Source of the DNA: Fidelibacterota bacterium
GTDB taxonomy: Bacteria > Fidelibacterota > UBA2242
Assembly: GCA_016936335.1 (NCBI GenBank)
Contig: JAFGXZ010000141.1
Location: 1-7,005, forward strand
Direction of reading: 5' to 3'
DNA: 7,005 nt
The notes beneath the pieces are model-generated. The model was not told where the DNA came from and made no database searches. It saw nothing but the letters and a program-made list of their open reading frames with translations. Shown here piece by piece: positions 6,234-7,005 of the stretch. Made by a program: the position numbers and the translations under genes. Positions within the stretch are counted from its first letter, which is position 1. Each line of letters starts with the position of its first letter.

Positions 6234-6808
6234 TGAATCAAAAATCAAATATTGAAATTTTGGAAGAGTGCGGAGCAATCCTGCGGGGTCATTTTTTGTT
6301 GACCTCTGGTCGCCATAGTGACACCTATGTTGAGAAATTCAAATTGTTGCAATATCCGTTATTAACGGATAAACTCTGTCGGGCAATCGCTGAGAATTTT
6401 GCAGATTCAAAACCCCATGTGGTCGTTGGTGCCGCCACCGGTGGTATTATTATCAGCCACGGAGTAGGACGGTTTTTGACGACTCGCAGTATCTTTGCTG
6501 AACGTGTTGACAAGGAACTGGTATTTCGCCGTGGTTTTTCGATTGAAAAAGGTGAAAGAGTATTAATTGTCGATGATGTGGTCACAACGGGCGGTTCAAT
6601 ATTTGAAATGATTGATCTGGTGGTTAATAACGGTGGTGTCATTATGGGAATTGGCACCCTGATTGACCGCAGTGCCGGGAAAATCGATTTTGGTTTTCCC
6701 CATTATTCCTTAGTATCGCTTGATATACCTTCCTATGAATCTGATAAATGTCCGCAATGTGCGAATGATATTCCCCTGACTTCCCGGGGTCGTACAGGTA
6801 AAAAATGA
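6233..6808 (+). CDS. pyrE: Orotate phosphoribosyltransferase (type with C-terminal CxxC)
   Basis: PyrE joins orotate and PRPP to give OMP, the substrate of PyrF encoded just upstream. It has 191 residues. LLTSGRHSDTY (22-32) is the orotate-side loop, GAATGGIIIS (66-75) a conserved phosphate-contact segment, FAERVDK with RRGF (88-102) belongs to the catalytic region, and VLIVDDVVTTGGS (110-122) is the PRPP-binding signature. The C-terminus carries KCPQC (172-176) followed by IPLTSRGR. This tail recalls the Thermus-type PyrE subfamily, where a Cys pair precedes a KPGSR-like end; here that end is changed. The Cys pair may bind a metal or be structural. The ATG at 6233 overlaps the pyrF stop by one base, and the pyrE stop overlaps the next gene's ATG (ATGA), so all three are one operon. 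Confidence 0.95.
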   Translation: MNQKSNIEILEECGAILRGHFLLTSGRHSDTYVEKFKLLQYPLLTDKLCRAIAENFADSKPHVVVGAATGGIIISHGVGRFLTTRSIFAERVDKELVFRRGFSIEKGERVLIVDDVVTTGGSIFEMIDLVVNNGGVIMGIGTLIDRSAGKIDFGFPHYSLVSLDIPSYESDKCPQCANDIPLTSRGRTGKK

Positions 6809-7005
6809 TCTTCTGCAACCTGGGCAGTGGAAGCAAAGGAAACTGCAGCTATGTTCAGGACAATGGCCTGGCTTTATTGATTGATCAGGGGTTCAGCCTG
6901 AAAAATCTGCTGGTCCGTATGGAACAGGTGAATCTCGATCCTGAACAGGTTGGAGCAATATTGCTGACCCACGAACACTCCGATCACCTGGCCGGTGTTG
7001 GGATA
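6805..7005 (+). CDS. YycJ/WalJ-like metallo-beta-lactamase-fold hydrolase (3' partial)
   Basis: The first 67 codons run to the right edge of the window without a stop. The N-terminus FCNLGSGSKGNCSYV (3-17) and LLIDQGFS (24-31) match the first strands of YycJ-type MBL proteins. LLTHEHSDHLAGVG (53-66) contains the metal-binding H-x-H-x-D-H motif (H56, H58, D60, H61). By family knowledge these are single-domain metal-dependent hydrolases, some shown to act as nucleases; the substrate here is not known. The ATG at 6805 overlaps the pyrE TGA by four bases (ATGA), with AGG (6796-6798) 6 bases upstream as a weak ribosome binding site. Placement behind pyrFE implies co-expression, not necessarily a role in pyrimidine synthesis. 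Confidence 0.85.
   Translation, partial: MIFCNLGSGSKGNCSYVQDNGLALLIDQGFSLKNLLVRMEQVNLDPEQVGAILLTHEHSDHLAGVGI

Overview
The window looks like a piece of a chromosome from a Gram-negative bacterium of the FCB superphylum (Bacteroidota, Ignavibacteria, Calditrichota, KSB1 or Marinimicrobia type). Three things point there. The first protein ends in a type IX secretion (T9SS)-style sorting domain. The gene after it encodes a PorV/PorQ-like outer-membrane barrel protein. Some starts lack a Shine-Dalgarno sequence and have a -10-like box close to the ATG. The exact phylum cannot be fixed from this sequence. No mobile element, CRISPR array, tRNA or rRNA was seen.

Region 1 (1-3906, + strand) is a tight block of three envelope or secretion genes. 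First comes the C-terminal part of a large surface or secreted protein (fibronectin-III-like module, then sorting domain; its 5' end lies outside the window). Next is a PorV/PorQ-like barrel protein, 10 bp downstream. Last is a family 9 glycoside hydrolase with an N-terminal Ig-like domain and both catalytic motifs intact, 32 bp downstream. The spacing suggests one transcript and a role in exporting proteins and breaking down beta-glucan or a related polysaccharide.

Region 2 (3909-5225, - strand) holds a GNAT-family acetyltransferase, which converges on the hydrolase gene with a 2-bp gap, and a HAD-superfamily phosphatase. The 66 bp between them contain nested inverted repeats and a TATATT box close to the acetyltransferase start.

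Region 3 (5226-7005) begins with a 210-bp divergent intergenic region. It carries a TTGAAT-17-TATCTT promoter candidate that would start RNA almost exactly at the pyrF ATG. Then come pyrF (group 2 OMP decarboxylase), pyrE (orotate phosphoribosyltransferase of the type with a C-terminal CxxC) and the first 67 codons of a YycJ/WalJ-like metallo-beta-lactamase-fold hydrolase. These three overlap by 1-4 bases at each junction, so they are almost certainly a translationally coupled operon. PyrE makes OMP from orotate and PRPP, and PyrF decarboxylates it to UMP.

Most of the window is made of recognisable families. I did not find a clearly new system. The points most worth a second look are the T9SS cargo/PorV-like/GH9 linkage, the divergent His motif of the GH9, the apparently leaderless pyrF promoter, and the repeat-rich GNAT leader.
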